Shown here: piece after piece, positions 11,400-21,602 of the stretch
Position numbering within the stretch: position 1 is the first letter of the stretch
Layout of the letters: each line of letters begins with the position of its first letter
Origin: Armigeres subalbatus
Taxonomy: Eukaryota > Arthropoda > Insecta > Diptera > Culicidae
Direction of reading: 5' to 3'
Length of the DNA stretch: 64,000 nt
Assembly (NCBI RefSeq): GCF_024139115.2
Contig: NC_085140.1
Location: 414,172,283-414,236,282 of the forward strand
The notes under the pieces: generated by a model
What the model saw: only the letters and a program-made list of their open reading frames with translations
Database searches by the model: none
Told to the model about the DNA's origin: nothing
Position numbers and translations under genes: made by a program

Positions 11400-12400
11400 A
11401 ATTTTGGTGCGTGGATCAATCCGGTTGAGTCTCCAAATATTTCGAAAACTCGCGAAGGTAGCCCCAGCCTTTCTGACTCATGATTCCATGCCAATCCCAA
11501 TTTCGTCATCTGATGATATCAGACTGTCAAGATATTGAAGTCCTCCCGTTGACACTCTGACATCGCAAAGAAGCATACGGTCAGCTCGTTAAGTACACAC
11601 AAAGGAGCATCGCAGTACTAATATAGTGTTTCGTGTTCATTAGCCAAATCAGAGTCGTCAAGATGTTCCACAACAATAAACTGCAAAAGCAGCTCAAGGT
11701 ATAGTACACGGTCTACCGCACCCACCAAGATCTCTCCGATTACGCTGAGAAGTGAAAGTGCAGATGAAATGCATCCTTGCCTCACATAAGTGACTATCTG
11801 AATGACGTCAGACAAAGCTCTGACCCTATTTGAAAATCCCTGGGCGCCAAACAGATTTTTGTGATTCAGACAGACAAAACAGACAGCATAGGGTCACCTC
11901 CGCCGACTGCCGATCTTGGAGCCCCTTTAGATTTCCTGCTTCGGATGGATGCTTTTCGAAGAATGCTGGCTAAGACTGCAGCAACAACCGACTTCCACTT
12001 ACAGAAATACATTCTGTAGACGGGACTCGTACTTTACTCATCTGATTCTTTCCGTTCCTCAGCCTTTGATTCTATACGCTTCTCAATATTCAGTCGGGTT
12101 ACATCTGTAATCCATTCTATTCGCTGAGTGCGCAGCTCATCCAAGTTGATCTCGTCGGTTTCGATGAAAGTATTCTTCGTCGCCCACTTCTATTCTACGC
12201 GCCACCTTCCAGAACATCCACCACCTGCGCTCCATATCCTTAAATGAACGATCTCTTCACAGCTGGATCTTCGAGTCGGTCTATGGTGAATCGACACCCG
12301 AGTGAACTTTCCTCCCGCTGAATTCTGGAAATGCGTGGTCGGATCTTGCAAATTAAAAGATGATAGTCAAACGCTGCGTTCATTATGGACTCAAGAAGGC
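11400..12400 (-). pseudogene. Non-LTR retrotransposon EN-RT remnant, minus strand
   Basis: Heavily decayed LINE. On the minus strand the region near 12370-12330 reads DHHLLICKIRPRI, like the end of an APE-type endonuclease (SDHHLL...), followed by CRFTIDRLEDPAVKRSF. The block 11815-11618 reads YVRQGCISSALSLLSVIGE, a degraded RT motif (normally VRQGCxLSPLLF), then VEHLDDSD where L-x-YADD should be. Catalytic residues are lost and stops and frameshifts are frequent. The clade is uncertain. A related remnant lies head-to-head at 12480-13560. Confidence 0.6.
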
Positions 12401-12479
12401 ACCGTCTCCATTTTCAGGTGATCCATTTCCAGAGGATAAATACTAGTCCTAACAACTGAATGTGGCTCTAGAGAAGTAA

Positions 12480-13560
12480 GTCAAACGCTGTTAGCTGCAG
12501 ACGGGAGAGGCGGGCGCGGGTGGACTCCCTGGTCAACGATGATAGGAATGCCGCAACAACCGGCGATAATCGCCTCCTCTACGCCTGATTGGAGCAAGGA
12601 CAAATCCGTGGGTGCAAGAAAAAGACGCGACATGTCAGTCACTCACCGATCCAACTGATCAGCTGAAGCGATGGTTCGACCACTTAGAACAACTTCTTCG
12701 AGTTTTGACGACTTATCTAATTCAGATACAGGTAAAGGTTAACAATTCTCGGACGGCAGCAGGCAGGATTGATCATGTGAGAAACATACTGTCATGCTTT
12801 GCATCATCCTGAAGTAGGTCAATGAATTTCAAAAGTTCCTCCATTTGGTACTGATTGACCACGGAAAAGCCTTCGATCGTCTGAATCACAAAAAACTGAG
12901 GGGCGTTCCTAGAAGCAAGGGAGGTTTAGACAAAATCCAGAGTCCAGCACAATATAATCGCTAAAGTGAGGCGAGGCTGGATGTATTATATCTCTGTTGC
13001 TGTTGCCCATAGAAATCGACGAAATCATGGGCCGCGCTAGCAGCCCACCACCATAGAGCAATCATACTTCCTCGACCCAGATGACGATACTGCAATACTA
13101 ACGCAACAGTGGAGTAAACTGAATGACCTGGCTGAACGTTCCCCTCATCAACATCAACAACACTGAATCAGTGGATGTGAACAACTCCAACTCCAACATT
13201 GGAGAAGGTCGAAAACCAAAGCCTAGGCAATGCATCAAACCCCAAATACTCAATTCTAACGTGTAATCTGTGACGTTATACGCCAGTGATAATTGGTGCG
13301 AATTCGCAGAGATCACATAGATTTGCAAGTATTCATCAACCGATGTCAACGTTTTACAGCTCGGACATGGTGGTGGCCTCACAACTGGATTCTGAATGTT
13401 GAGTCCTATCGACGAGTCCTATTCCGGCAGAACATCGCAGCAGGGGCAGACCTAGGATCTCCTGGCGACGAAACCCTAACAGAGAAATAAATGAAGTCGA
13501 TAGGAATCAGGGCCTATTTCAACACGTTGCCCCTTTGTCCCCCAAAAAGTGCTCAGAACA
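12480..13560 (+). pseudogene. Non-LTR retrotransposon RT remnant, plus strand
   Basis: Decayed LINE read on the plus strand in shifting frames. Recognisable pieces in order are LTDPTDQLKRWFDHLEQLLR (12642-12701), LIDHGKAFDRLNHKKL (12851-12898; RT motif with F-D), a LPIEIDEIMGRA block near 13010, PDDDTAILTQ (around 13078-13107; a damaged ADD site), YASDNWCEFAEI (~13278-13316), WWPHNW (~13370) and GRPRISWRRN (~13445). This is the usual order for a LINE from the linker through RT to the tail. Many stops exclude function. Confidence 0.7.
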
Positions 13561-14239
13561 CAAGAGTAACATATGTACATGTGGCTGAGAAGGAAACCAA
13601 TGTGCCGTATAGCCTATGATGTGTAACTTTCATTAGCTATTTTTACAAAGCAATAGACATTTTGCTTGGAGTAAGGTAAACTAAAATCTGCAACCAGAGT
13701 CCTGAGAAGACATCTCAGATCGTATGGGGGTCGGGAAGCGCCCAGGCAGCAATTTTTTTGAATTCGTATAACACTAGATTAACACGTGAAGCTTTTTTGA
13801 CTTTTTTGTCGAGAAAAATTATAATCGATGAAATTCCTAGACCGAGCCAGAAGTTTAACCTAACATACTTGCCAGCATAGTCTTGCTTGGCAGCCACGCA
13901 TCTTCCCGCTCGGCTAAGGAAGGCCTCCCAGAATATGTAGAAGTAGTTTTCGAAATTTCAATTGCCCCTTACAAATCCGTCATTAAATCTGACAGAGGGA
14001 TTATCTGTTCGGTTGTATATTATTTCGTCGAAAAACATTTCGCGGAATTTTTTTTCGCGGTGCAACATTCCGCGGAATGTATCAACTCTCCGAAACACAT
14101 TTCGCGGAATGCACCTTTTTTCCGAAAGACATTTCGCGGAATGTACCTTTTCACCGAAAATCATTCCGCGGAATGCCATTTGGCGGAATGCAGTTAGAAT
14201 AATTATCATTCAGATATTTACCGATTTCTGCTTAATTGC

Positions 14240-14608
14240 ATGAAATCTGGGCTATTTTTATTTTGGATTTCAAGTAAACCCGAACCCGACCCGTTCCCGA
14301 GAATTTTTGCATTCGTAAACCCGTACTCGACCAGAACCCGACATAATTTAATTATTTACGCCTGCACAAAAGTTTTCCCCGAAAAAAATCAAACTAGATA
14401 TTTCCTGGTTCTCTTTAAATTGAAAAAAAATGTAAGCCCAAAGAACGAACTAGCCTCACAATTAACAAAACTGAATAAAATAATTTTCAGTATTTTATTT
14501 CTTAATCCCGTACCCGACGCGGACCCGATTTTTTGTCTCACAAACCCGTACCCGACCCGAACCCGATATTGTACTAATTTTTCAAACCCGAACCCATCGG
14601 GTGCCTTC
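14240..14608 (+). repeat. ACCCG-rich degenerate repeat
   Basis: Scattered runs such as AACCCGAACCCGACCCG (14277-14294), CCCGTACCCGACGCGGACCCG (14507-14527) and CCCGTACCCGACCCGAACCC (14545-14564). They are imperfect 6-bp variants of (A/T)ACCCG. The 125-codon frame at 14240-14617 reads this as PEPDP / NPYPTRTRY and is not a gene. Confidence 0.75.
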
Positions 14609-14609
14609 T

Positions 14610-15105
14610 TTAAATAAATGCATCTGCCCGGTATAAGGCGAATGCAGGGGTAACGCCTTCTTTGAATGGATGCATCTCCCTGGTATAAGGCGAAAGGAGT
14701 TGATAATGCCTTCTTTAAAAGAACGCGTCTGCCCGGTATAAGGCGAAGGGAGAGGTAACGCCTTCTTCAAATGGATGCATCTGCCCGGTATAAGGCGAAA
14801 GGAGTTGATAATGCCTTCTTAAAAAAGGCGTCTGCCCGATATAAGGCGAAGACAAGGGTAACGACTAATGGATGCATCTGCTCGGTATAAGGCGAAAGAG
14901 TTGATAATGCCTTCTCTAAAAGAACGCGTCTGTCTGATATAAGGCTAAAGGAGGGTAACGCCTTCTTTAAATGGATGCATCTGCCCGGTATAAGGCGAAA
15001 GGAGTTGATAATGCCTTCTTTAAATGAACGCGTCTGCCCGGTATAAGGCGAAAGGAGGGGTAACGTTCTTTAAATGGATGTATCTGCCCGGTTTAAGGGG
15101 CAATT
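14610..15105 (+). repeat. 53-bp satellite with two alternating monomer types
   Basis: Ten monomers, each holding CCCGGTATAAGGCGAA or a close variant (near 14632, 14682, 14735, 14786, 14838, 14880, 14935, 14987, 15039, 15088). Two monomer types alternate. One has TAACGCCTTC...ATGGATGCATCTG, the other TAATGCCTTC...GAACGCGTCTG. The true period is therefore about 106 bp, a small higher-order repeat. The array sits between the element's left spacer and its internal SINE. Confidence 0.9.
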
Positions 15106-15109
15106 GAAA

Positions 15110-15340
15110 CTACTTCTAAATATTCTGGGTGGCGTTCCTTAGCCGTGCGGGAAGATGCATGACTGCCAAGCAAGACTATGCTGAAAGAGGCTGGGTTCAA
15201 CTTCTGGCCCGGTTTAGGAAATTTATCAAAAATTTTTTTTGGTTTTTATAAAAGTTTCAACGTGTTAATCTCGTGTTAAACGAATGCAAAAAAAATGGTA
15301 ACTTGGCTTAGAATCCTCGCAGGTAATAATTGTGGGAATG
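15110..15340 (+). mobile_element. tRNA-derived SINE fixed inside the satellite element
   Basis: Diverged copy of the SINE seen intact at 17251-17555. It has the A-box-like CCTTAGCCGTGCGG, a degraded B box (GGCTGGGTTCAACTTCTGG) and the SINE body (CGTGTTAATCTCGTG, CGAATGCAAAAA, TAACTTGGCTTAGAA). The SINE occupies the same place, after GGGGCAATTGAAA, in the outer copy (13975-13730, minus). It was therefore captured before the family spread. Confidence 0.75.
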
Positions 15341-15599
15341 CTGAATGAACAAAGGCTAATATTATTAATATTCCGCGAAATGGTACATTCCGCCAAAAGT
15401 AATTCGGCGATAAGGTACAAACCGCCAAATGTCGTACCGCGAAAAGTTACAAACCGCCAAATGTCATTCCGTGAAATGTTCAACCGCGAAACCGAATTCC
15501 GCGAAACAGTTTTCGGTGAAATGTTATACAATCATCTGTTCTCTTTATTAATAATTTATCATATTCATTCATCGTATTCATTAAAATAAAACATTATAT

Positions 15600-15955
15600 T
15601 CTCCCTTCGCTTTGTACCGGGCAGACGCTGCCATTTAAAGAAGGCATCACCCACTGCTTTGCGTTATACCGGGCAGACTCATCCATTTAAAAAAAGGGAT
15701 TACCCCGCCCTTCGCCATTTTTTTAGAAAAGGCATTATTTTTCGAGTTTTGCCTTTCGCCTTTTACCGGACAGACGCAGAAGGCATTATCTTTCCCCTTT
15801 GCCTTATACCGGGCAGATGCGTTCATTAATAGAATGGACTACCACCTTTCTTTTCTTCAAACCGAGCAAACGTATTCATTTCAAGAAGGCATTCTTTACT
15901 CACTTTGTCTTATACCGACCGGATGCGATCATTTAAAGAAAGTATTACCTTCTTA
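15600..15955 (-). repeat. 53-bp satellite, outer copy
   Basis: Reverse-complement monomers of the 14610-15105 array (ATACCGGGCAGA...CATTTAAAGAAGGCAT), about six or seven units, more diverged and with deletions. The orientation is opposite to the inner array because the host element copy lies on the minus strand. Confidence 0.85.
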
Positions 15956-16194
15956 AATTGCCATAAATCACAATCCAAAAGCGTTTAGACCGGATTGCAT
16001 GTAATTAAGCAGAATTTAGTTAATATTACAAAGATAATTATTCTGGCAAATGGCATTCCGCGGAATTACTTTCGGTGAAAAAGTGCATTCCGCGAAATGT
16101 GTTTCGGAGATTTGGAACATTCCGCGCAATGTCGCACCGCGAAAAAAAAATTCTGCGGAATATTTTTCGGCGAAATAGTATACAACCAGCGACA

Positions 16195-17030
16195 AAACTC
16201 CGCTGCAATGTTAATACACGTAGGTTGGTGGCTTATGGGGGTGGCGGTGATTTTCATTCATGGCGTCATGGGCAGCAAATTTGAATTATTTTCCATGTGG
16301 TGACTACTAGCGCTAAAAAGTAAAATACGGCAAAATTTTCACCTACATTATTAGCACACTAGCACCGCGCAACGGGGGCATACCGACATACTTCAAAATA
16401 ACCAGTACAAAGTTTTACACAACTTTGCGACATAAGATGAACATCTGTTGTCTGTGGTTTGATTGAGGAAGAATCAACTAATATACGGATCTCGAATTGG
16501 AGCTCAGGGCTCATATTAACTCACTGGAGCAATCATTTGATCGATATTTGAGCTTATTCAAGAAGATGCTTCATTGATTCGCAATTTGTTTTCGTTTACA
16601 TTTGCAAGCCTTTCAGATGAAGCTCAGAATGGCATGAATATGAATTCGGTAAAAAAATTGAGCCAGTTTTGATGTTCATTATTCGAAGCGTCACGTTTCA
16701 AGCTTTCAAGATTCTAATAACGTTTGCTCCTACATAATTTTACAAGATTTTCAACACATCTCCAGATAAAGTCCAAAGCAAGAAACAGATCAAACACTGA
16801 CGACGATTTGAGATTCGCTTTATCAGACGCGCAAACTCGTATATCGAAGCAGGTACTACAAATGCCAGTACAAATATCGTACTGGATAAATCAATGCTGA
16901 AAAATAAAATATTAGGATGAAAAAATTGTTGTTGTTGAATCGCTGGGAATGACTTTGCTAAGATGATTAATGGTCACTCCTTGGGTCCTCAACGGCTTGG
17001 GATGGGACACAGTTTTTAGTCTAGTGTCCT
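16195..17030. other. No gene recognised
   Basis: AT-rich unassigned DNA. No inverted ends, tandem repeat or coding frame beyond chance length is visible. Confidence 0.45.
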
Positions 17031-17127
17031 GGCTTATACATTGATGGACAAAAGTATTCGCACGAACTCATACACACTTCTATGAAAACGTAACGAATAC
17101 TTGTGCACATCAGTGTACATATAAGCC
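17031..17127. mobile_element. ~97-bp palindromic MITE, Tc1/mariner-like
   Basis: The ends are imperfect inverted copies: GGCTTATACATTGATGGACA on the left and, reversed, GGCTTATATGTACACTGATG on the right. Each is followed inward by an (A)AGTATTCG / CGAATACTT pair. The wording resembles Tc1-like ends, where a TA target would be expected; the exact boundary TA is ambiguous here. Confidence 0.55.
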
Positions 17128-17237
17128 TAGGTTCAAGCGCCATTACTCGCCCTCCGGAACGAGAAAAAAATAAATAATAGAAGCATTGATTCCTTCTTTA
17201 AGAATAAAAGCCTAAACGTCCGGAATAAGGCGATGGT

Positions 17238-17526
17238 AGGTTTGATCCTTGGGGCGCTCCTTAGCCGTGCGGCAAGACGCGCGGCTACAAAGCAAGACCA
17301 TGCTGAGGGTGGCTGGGTTCGATTCCCGGTGCCTGTCTAGACAATTTTCGGATTGGAAATTGTCTCGACTTCCCTGGGCATAAAAGTATCATCGTGTTAG
17401 CCTCATGATATACGAATGCAAAAATAGTAACTTGGCTTAGAAACTTCGCAGTTAATAACTGTGGAAGTGCTTAATGAACACTAAGCTGCGAGGCGGCTCT
17501 GTCCCAGTGTGGGAATGTAATGCCAA

Positions 17527-17557
<31 letters not shown>

Positions 17558-17568
17558 GTTTGATCCTT
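17238..17568 (+). mobile_element. Intact tRNA-derived SINE with 13-bp target duplication
   Basis: The SINE is 17251-17555 (305 bp) between perfect 13-bp duplications, AGGTTTGATCCTT, at 17238-17250 and 17556-17568. The tRNA-like head has an A box in CCTTAGCCGTGCGG and a B box in GGTTCGATTCCCGG (around 17310), both typical of RNA polymerase III internal promoters. A tRNA-unrelated body follows, ending in (AAG)n. Fragments of the same family occur at 13730-13975, 15110-15340, 38941-39030, 40921-47160 (split) and 54690-54830. This is the best-preserved copy in the window. Confidence 0.92.
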
Positions 17569-17569
17569 T

Positions 17570-18070
17570 CTTCGAAAATCAGTCTACGTTTTCAAAAGTG
17601 AAGTCAAATGATGTATGGAAAACAAAACACAATTAGAGGAAATCGCCAAATGTTGAACGGCTAAAATTTTTGCCTATTGTTGAACACCCATGAGAAATGC
17701 ATTGCGTTCAACAATAGGCGAAGAAATTAGCTATTCAACATTTGGCCAATAACCCTGCCCTGTTGACAATTGGTTTTATCATTTTCCGATTGTAAAAAAA
17801 AAGCAAATCAAACCGGAGATTCCGAGCAAGACCGAGTACATTCAGCTAGTTATGATTTTATCATATTTAATATATGTATTGCTTACTATCTTTATGGATT
17901 CTGTACACCCCCGGTGGTGCGAAGAACCGACTTGAAAGATCTCCAATCCCCATCCTGAGCGACATCCAGCTATCGATTTAACCCAGTGGTCCTCAGCATG
18001 TTTACTGTCGAGGCATTGCAATTTTCAACTGCTGAAGCGGGCTGCAGTATTTTTGCAATTTTTGTTTTGA
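17570..18070. other. No gene recognised
   Basis: Contains a short imperfect inversion around TTGAACACCCATGAGAAATGCATTGCGTTCAACAATAGG (17680-17718) and nothing else I can name. The 62-codon frame at 17770-17958 is probably chance. Confidence 0.4.
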
Positions 18071-18071
18071 C

Positions 18072-18785
18072 GTAGAACTACGTCTGTCTTTTCTATATTG
18101 GGGTACACTTTACGATTGCAAAAAATCGAAAAACGTCACGAAAATATGATAGACTTTGATCGTTGATATCTCAGCCGTTTCTCGATGGATTTTCAATTTT
18201 TTTGGACCATTCGATCAAGGAAGAGTCAACGCTTCCCGACGTACACTGAAGTCGTTTTTTACGCGTTTTATTTCTACACGAATCGCTTTCTATGCAATTT
18301 TTTTCACTAACGGATTAACGCGAATCCTCCGCGTAAAAGCTGACTCCAGTGTGTTACATTATTTATGTATTATTATTTACTACTGATCACTTGCCAACAG
18401 TTTAGCAATCGGTTTTGGTGAATCAGTCAAACTCGTAAGTGCATCGCAAGCTTCTTCTTCCATAGCACTACATTCCAACTGGAACTTGGCCTGCTTTTCA
18501 ACTTAGTAATCTATTAGCATAAGAAAAATATGTTCAAAAGTAGCATTTACCAATGCTTCGAATCGAGATACAATTATCGAACGACTTTTACTCTCTAGCG
18601 AGTTCTTATCAATTGATAATTTGGATATGTGACCGCTTGAGAGTGTTGTTCATCCTCGATTAATTGAAAAATTATATACATCACCATGGTTTGTGATGCT
18701 CACTCAATCTCAGCAGAAAATCACGAAAACTACCAGTACTGCCACGTAGTTCAAAGTCACCTTTGCGTACAACCCGATTGGGCTG
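18072..18785. mobile_element. Short relative of the 42-kb element (palindromic GACGTAG end)
   Basis: The left end GACGTAGAACTACGTCTGTC and the next ~160 bp match 42016-42180, including GGGGTACACTTTACGATTGC and GGACCATTCGATCAAGGA. The right end (CACCTTTGCGTACAACCCGA then TTGGGCTGCACC) matches 44375-44400. The middle is different or deleted, so this 0.7-kb copy looks like an internally deleted, non-autonomous derivative. Both copies sit in T-rich targets. Confidence 0.75.
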
Positions 18786-18789
18786 CACC

Positions 18790-19526
18790 TTTTTTCATTC
18801 AGAATTCACCTTAGCTGGCTATGAGTCGATATACTACTATTTCTGCTCTTTTAGACTTGACAGCAGATAATTCTTTTGCAACACCATCTGGTTCAGTTGG
18901 CAGAAAGTATTTTAAGCTATTTTCCAAATGATCATATGGTCGGGGTTCTGCCAATCCGCTCCAAGTGCCAATGAAAAATCACCCAATTTTGCGCACAAAA
19001 CAACGTGTCGCAGTTGTGATTATTTACAAACCGTGTTGAACTTAACTCGTATTAGTGATCGAAGATATTTTTTATCAAATAAGCGCAAACATAGAAGCGA
19101 TTTTTTGTTGTTCATTTTACGAGCAAAATATCACAAGACAGTCTAAAAGCCGCTTGGTGCGGTTTAGCAGAGCTCCGACTATATGACTTTATGCATTTAT
19201 TTTTGAGGATTGTTGTCCATTATAAGTTGTCACGCAAATAACGACAGTATGCTTCAAAGGTGTTTTTGAAGCAGGTGAACATGTCAGCAGTGTTGAATAG
19301 AAATCGAGTAAATCTGCATTCCGAACCTTGCTTTCCTGCTTTCCTTTCAATTTAATTTTCTGAAACCTTCTCTTCATCGGAGCATGGAAAAAATCTTGAT
19401 TTCATTCCGTCCAATACTTCCCGTACCTTAATCTACGCTGACATAATAGTTGATGTCTACGTGTTTCCTGGAGTTTACTATATTCAGCAATTTTGCAGTT
19501 GACTTTCGCCAAGGCGTTATTTATTT
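18790..19526. other. No gene recognised
   Basis: AT-rich unassigned DNA. Frames at 18928-19146 and 19377-19189 have no recognisable domain. Confidence 0.4.
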
Positions 19527-19769
19527 TTAACCTTTCCGTCCCCAACGTCTGTTTTTAAGGGCTTTCAAAAATCTAAACTGCTGCAAAAATCGCATTTCTT
19601 GACCGATTCTTTCGCAACAAGTTGCATTCCATCCGGATGGATCCCAATTTTTGTTTCATACTATATTTCTATATTTCGAGGCTATTCACAGTACGGTTCC
19701 AGAATTATTCCAGATTCCGTTGGGGTCAGTTGTCCCCGGAATAAGTGGCCATTTACAATTTTAAGTTTA

Positions 19770-21165
19770 ATCAGGTCGTGCGACACCTCAAACTTCATGA
19801 TTTCACAAAGCAATGATGCAAATGATATTTTTGGGGTTCCTGGCCCACTCGGACTCAATCTGGCCACATCGGTCCCAATCCGGGGACCAACGGAATGGCC
19901 ATTTTCTAAATTGATTCAAAATAGGTCGTGCGACACCTCAAACTTCATGATTTTTCAAAGCAATGATGCGAATGATATTTTTATGGTTCCTGGCCCACTC
20001 GGATCCATTCCGGCCACAATCCGGAGGACCTACGGATGGCCATTTTCTAAATTGATTCAAAATAGGTCGTGCGACACCTCAAACTTCATGATTTTACAAA
20101 GCAATGATGGGAATGATGTTTTTGAGGTTCCTGGCCCACTCGGATTCAATCCGGCCACATCGGTCACAATCCGGAAACCAACGGAATGGCCATATTCAAA
20201 ATTGATTCAAAATAGGTCGTGCGACACCTCAAACTTCATGATTTTCCAAGCAATGATGGGAATGATATTTTTAGGGTTCCTGACCTTCTCGGATTCAATC
20301 CGGCCACATCGGTCACAATCCGGGGACCAACGGAATGGCCGTTTTCTAAATTGATTCAAAATAGGTCGTGCGACACCTCAAACTTCACGATTTCACAAAG
20401 CAATGATGGGAATGATATTTTTAGGGTTCCTGGCCCACTCGGATTCAATCTGGCCACATCGGTCCCAATCCGGGGACCAACGGAATGGCCATTTTCTAAA
20501 TTGATTCAAAATATGTCGTGCGACACCTCAAACTTCTTGATTTTACAAAGCAATGATGAGAATGATATTTTTAGGGTTCTTGGCCCACTCGGATCCACTC
20601 CGGCCACAACCCGGAGGACCTACGGAATGGCCAATTTTCTAAATTGATTCAAAATAGGTCGTGCGACACCTCAAACTTCATGATTTTACAAAGCAATGAT
20701 GGGAATGATGTTTTTGAGGTTCCTGGCCCATTCGGATTCAATCCGGCCACATCGGTCACAATCCGGAAACCAACGGAATGGCCATATTCAAAATTGATTC
20801 AAAATATGTCGTGCGACACCTCAAACTTTATGATTTTCCAAGCAATGATGAGAATGATATTTTTAGGGTTCCTGACCTTCTCGGATTCAATCCGGCCACA
20901 TCGGTCACAATCCGGGGACCAACGGAATGGCCGTTTTCTAAATTGATTCAAAATAGGTCGTGCGACACCTCAAACTTCACGATTTCACAAAGCAATGATG
21001 GGAATGATATTTTTAGGGTTCCTGGCCCACTCGGATTCAATCTGGCCATATCGGTCACATTCCGGGGACCTACTGGATGGCTATTTTCTGAATTAATTCG
21101 AAATAGGTCATGTGACACCTCAAACTTCATGATTTTACAAAGCAATGATGGGAATGATACAAGGG
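19770..21165 (+). repeat. 150-bp satellite, left arm, ten monomers
   Basis: Monomers begin near 19774, 19924, 20065, 20215, 20364, 20515, 20656, 20806, 20956 and 21105, each with GGTCGTGCGACACCTCAAAC. Most are 150 bp; two are 141 bp and lack the CATCGGTC(A/C) block. Because 150 and 141 are multiples of three, one plus frame stays open (for example 19599-20354, 251 codons, repeating NRSCDTSNFM...PGPLG). There is no sign of selection for protein, so I treat it as a repeat. Alternating monomer variants suggest block duplication: 20041-20290 resembles 20640-20890. Confidence 0.93.
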
Positions 21166-21189
21166 CTTAGCCAGAGTGGGCAGGTTTGG

Positions 21190-21602
21190 GCAAAACAACT
21201 CGAAAAGTTTCGGGCGCAAGAATTCTCCTTGAAATCCTTCTAGAGCTCTCCTGGGAACTTCTAAATTCCTCCGGAAAGTAATCCACAAGTTCTTCTGAAA
21301 ATCGTTCGAAAATCTTTCTCATGTAATTGTAATTTCTCCTTATCTAGAAACTCGTCACTAAATTAGTTTTTTTTTAGGAAATTCATGAAGAAATTCCTTG
21401 AAGATTTATTTTCTTCTCCAATTTTTCCTTCTAGACATTTCTTTGGCTATTCTTCCAGAAAAATCTCCTGCATTTATATACATTCGGGAGTTCCTTCAAG
21501 AATAAAATCGGAATTTCCTTCCAAAATTCCGCTAGAAGTTTCTTTAGAAATTTATGAAATTAAAAATTCTTCTAGGAACTTCTCCGGGCATTCTTCCAGG
21601 AT
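21190..21602 (+). repeat. 15-bp minisatellite, left part
   Basis: Degenerate TTCCTCCAGGAATTC-type units at the inner edge of the left arm, interrupted by the LINE at 21603 and continuing at 22808. Confidence 0.75.

Larger units (their letters stand above)
14003..15541 (+). mobile_element. Inner copy: 1.5-kb element with 8-bp target duplication
   Basis: The element proper is 14011-15533, flanked by the perfect 8-bp duplication ATCTGTTC at 14003-14010 and 15534-15541. The left end GGTTGTATATTATTTCGTCG and the inverted right end GATTGTATAACATTTCACCG are the terminal repeats; each continues about 190 bp as a cluster of CGCGGAATG-type motifs. Inside are an ACCCG-rich stretch, a 53-bp satellite and a SINE. 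An 8-bp duplication fits hAT or P-like insertion, but I recognise no transposase, so the superfamily is open. Confidence 0.75.
13730..16190 (-). mobile_element. Outer copy of satellite-bearing inverted-repeat element, interrupted by a second copy
   Basis: Minus-orientation copy. It starts at 16190 with the terminal repeat (reverse complement reads GGTTGTATACTATTTCGCCG) and continues through a spacer (16040-15960) and a 53-bp satellite (15955-15600). It is split by the inner copy at 14011-15533 and resumes at 14002 with the family's GGGGCAATTGAAA junction and internal SINE (13975-13730). The other terminal repeat is missing. The same module order in both copies shows they belong to one family. 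Confidence 0.7.

Noticed and set aside
14240..14608. Telomeric repeat (ACCCG-type)
   Set aside because: Units are irregular and interspersed, lie inside a mobile element, and dipterans lack simple telomerase repeats.
19599..20946. Repetitive proteins of 100-251 codons (NRSCDTSNF repeats)
   Set aside because: They are frames left open by a satellite whose unit length is a multiple of three; other frames are partly open too and the inverted array shows the same.
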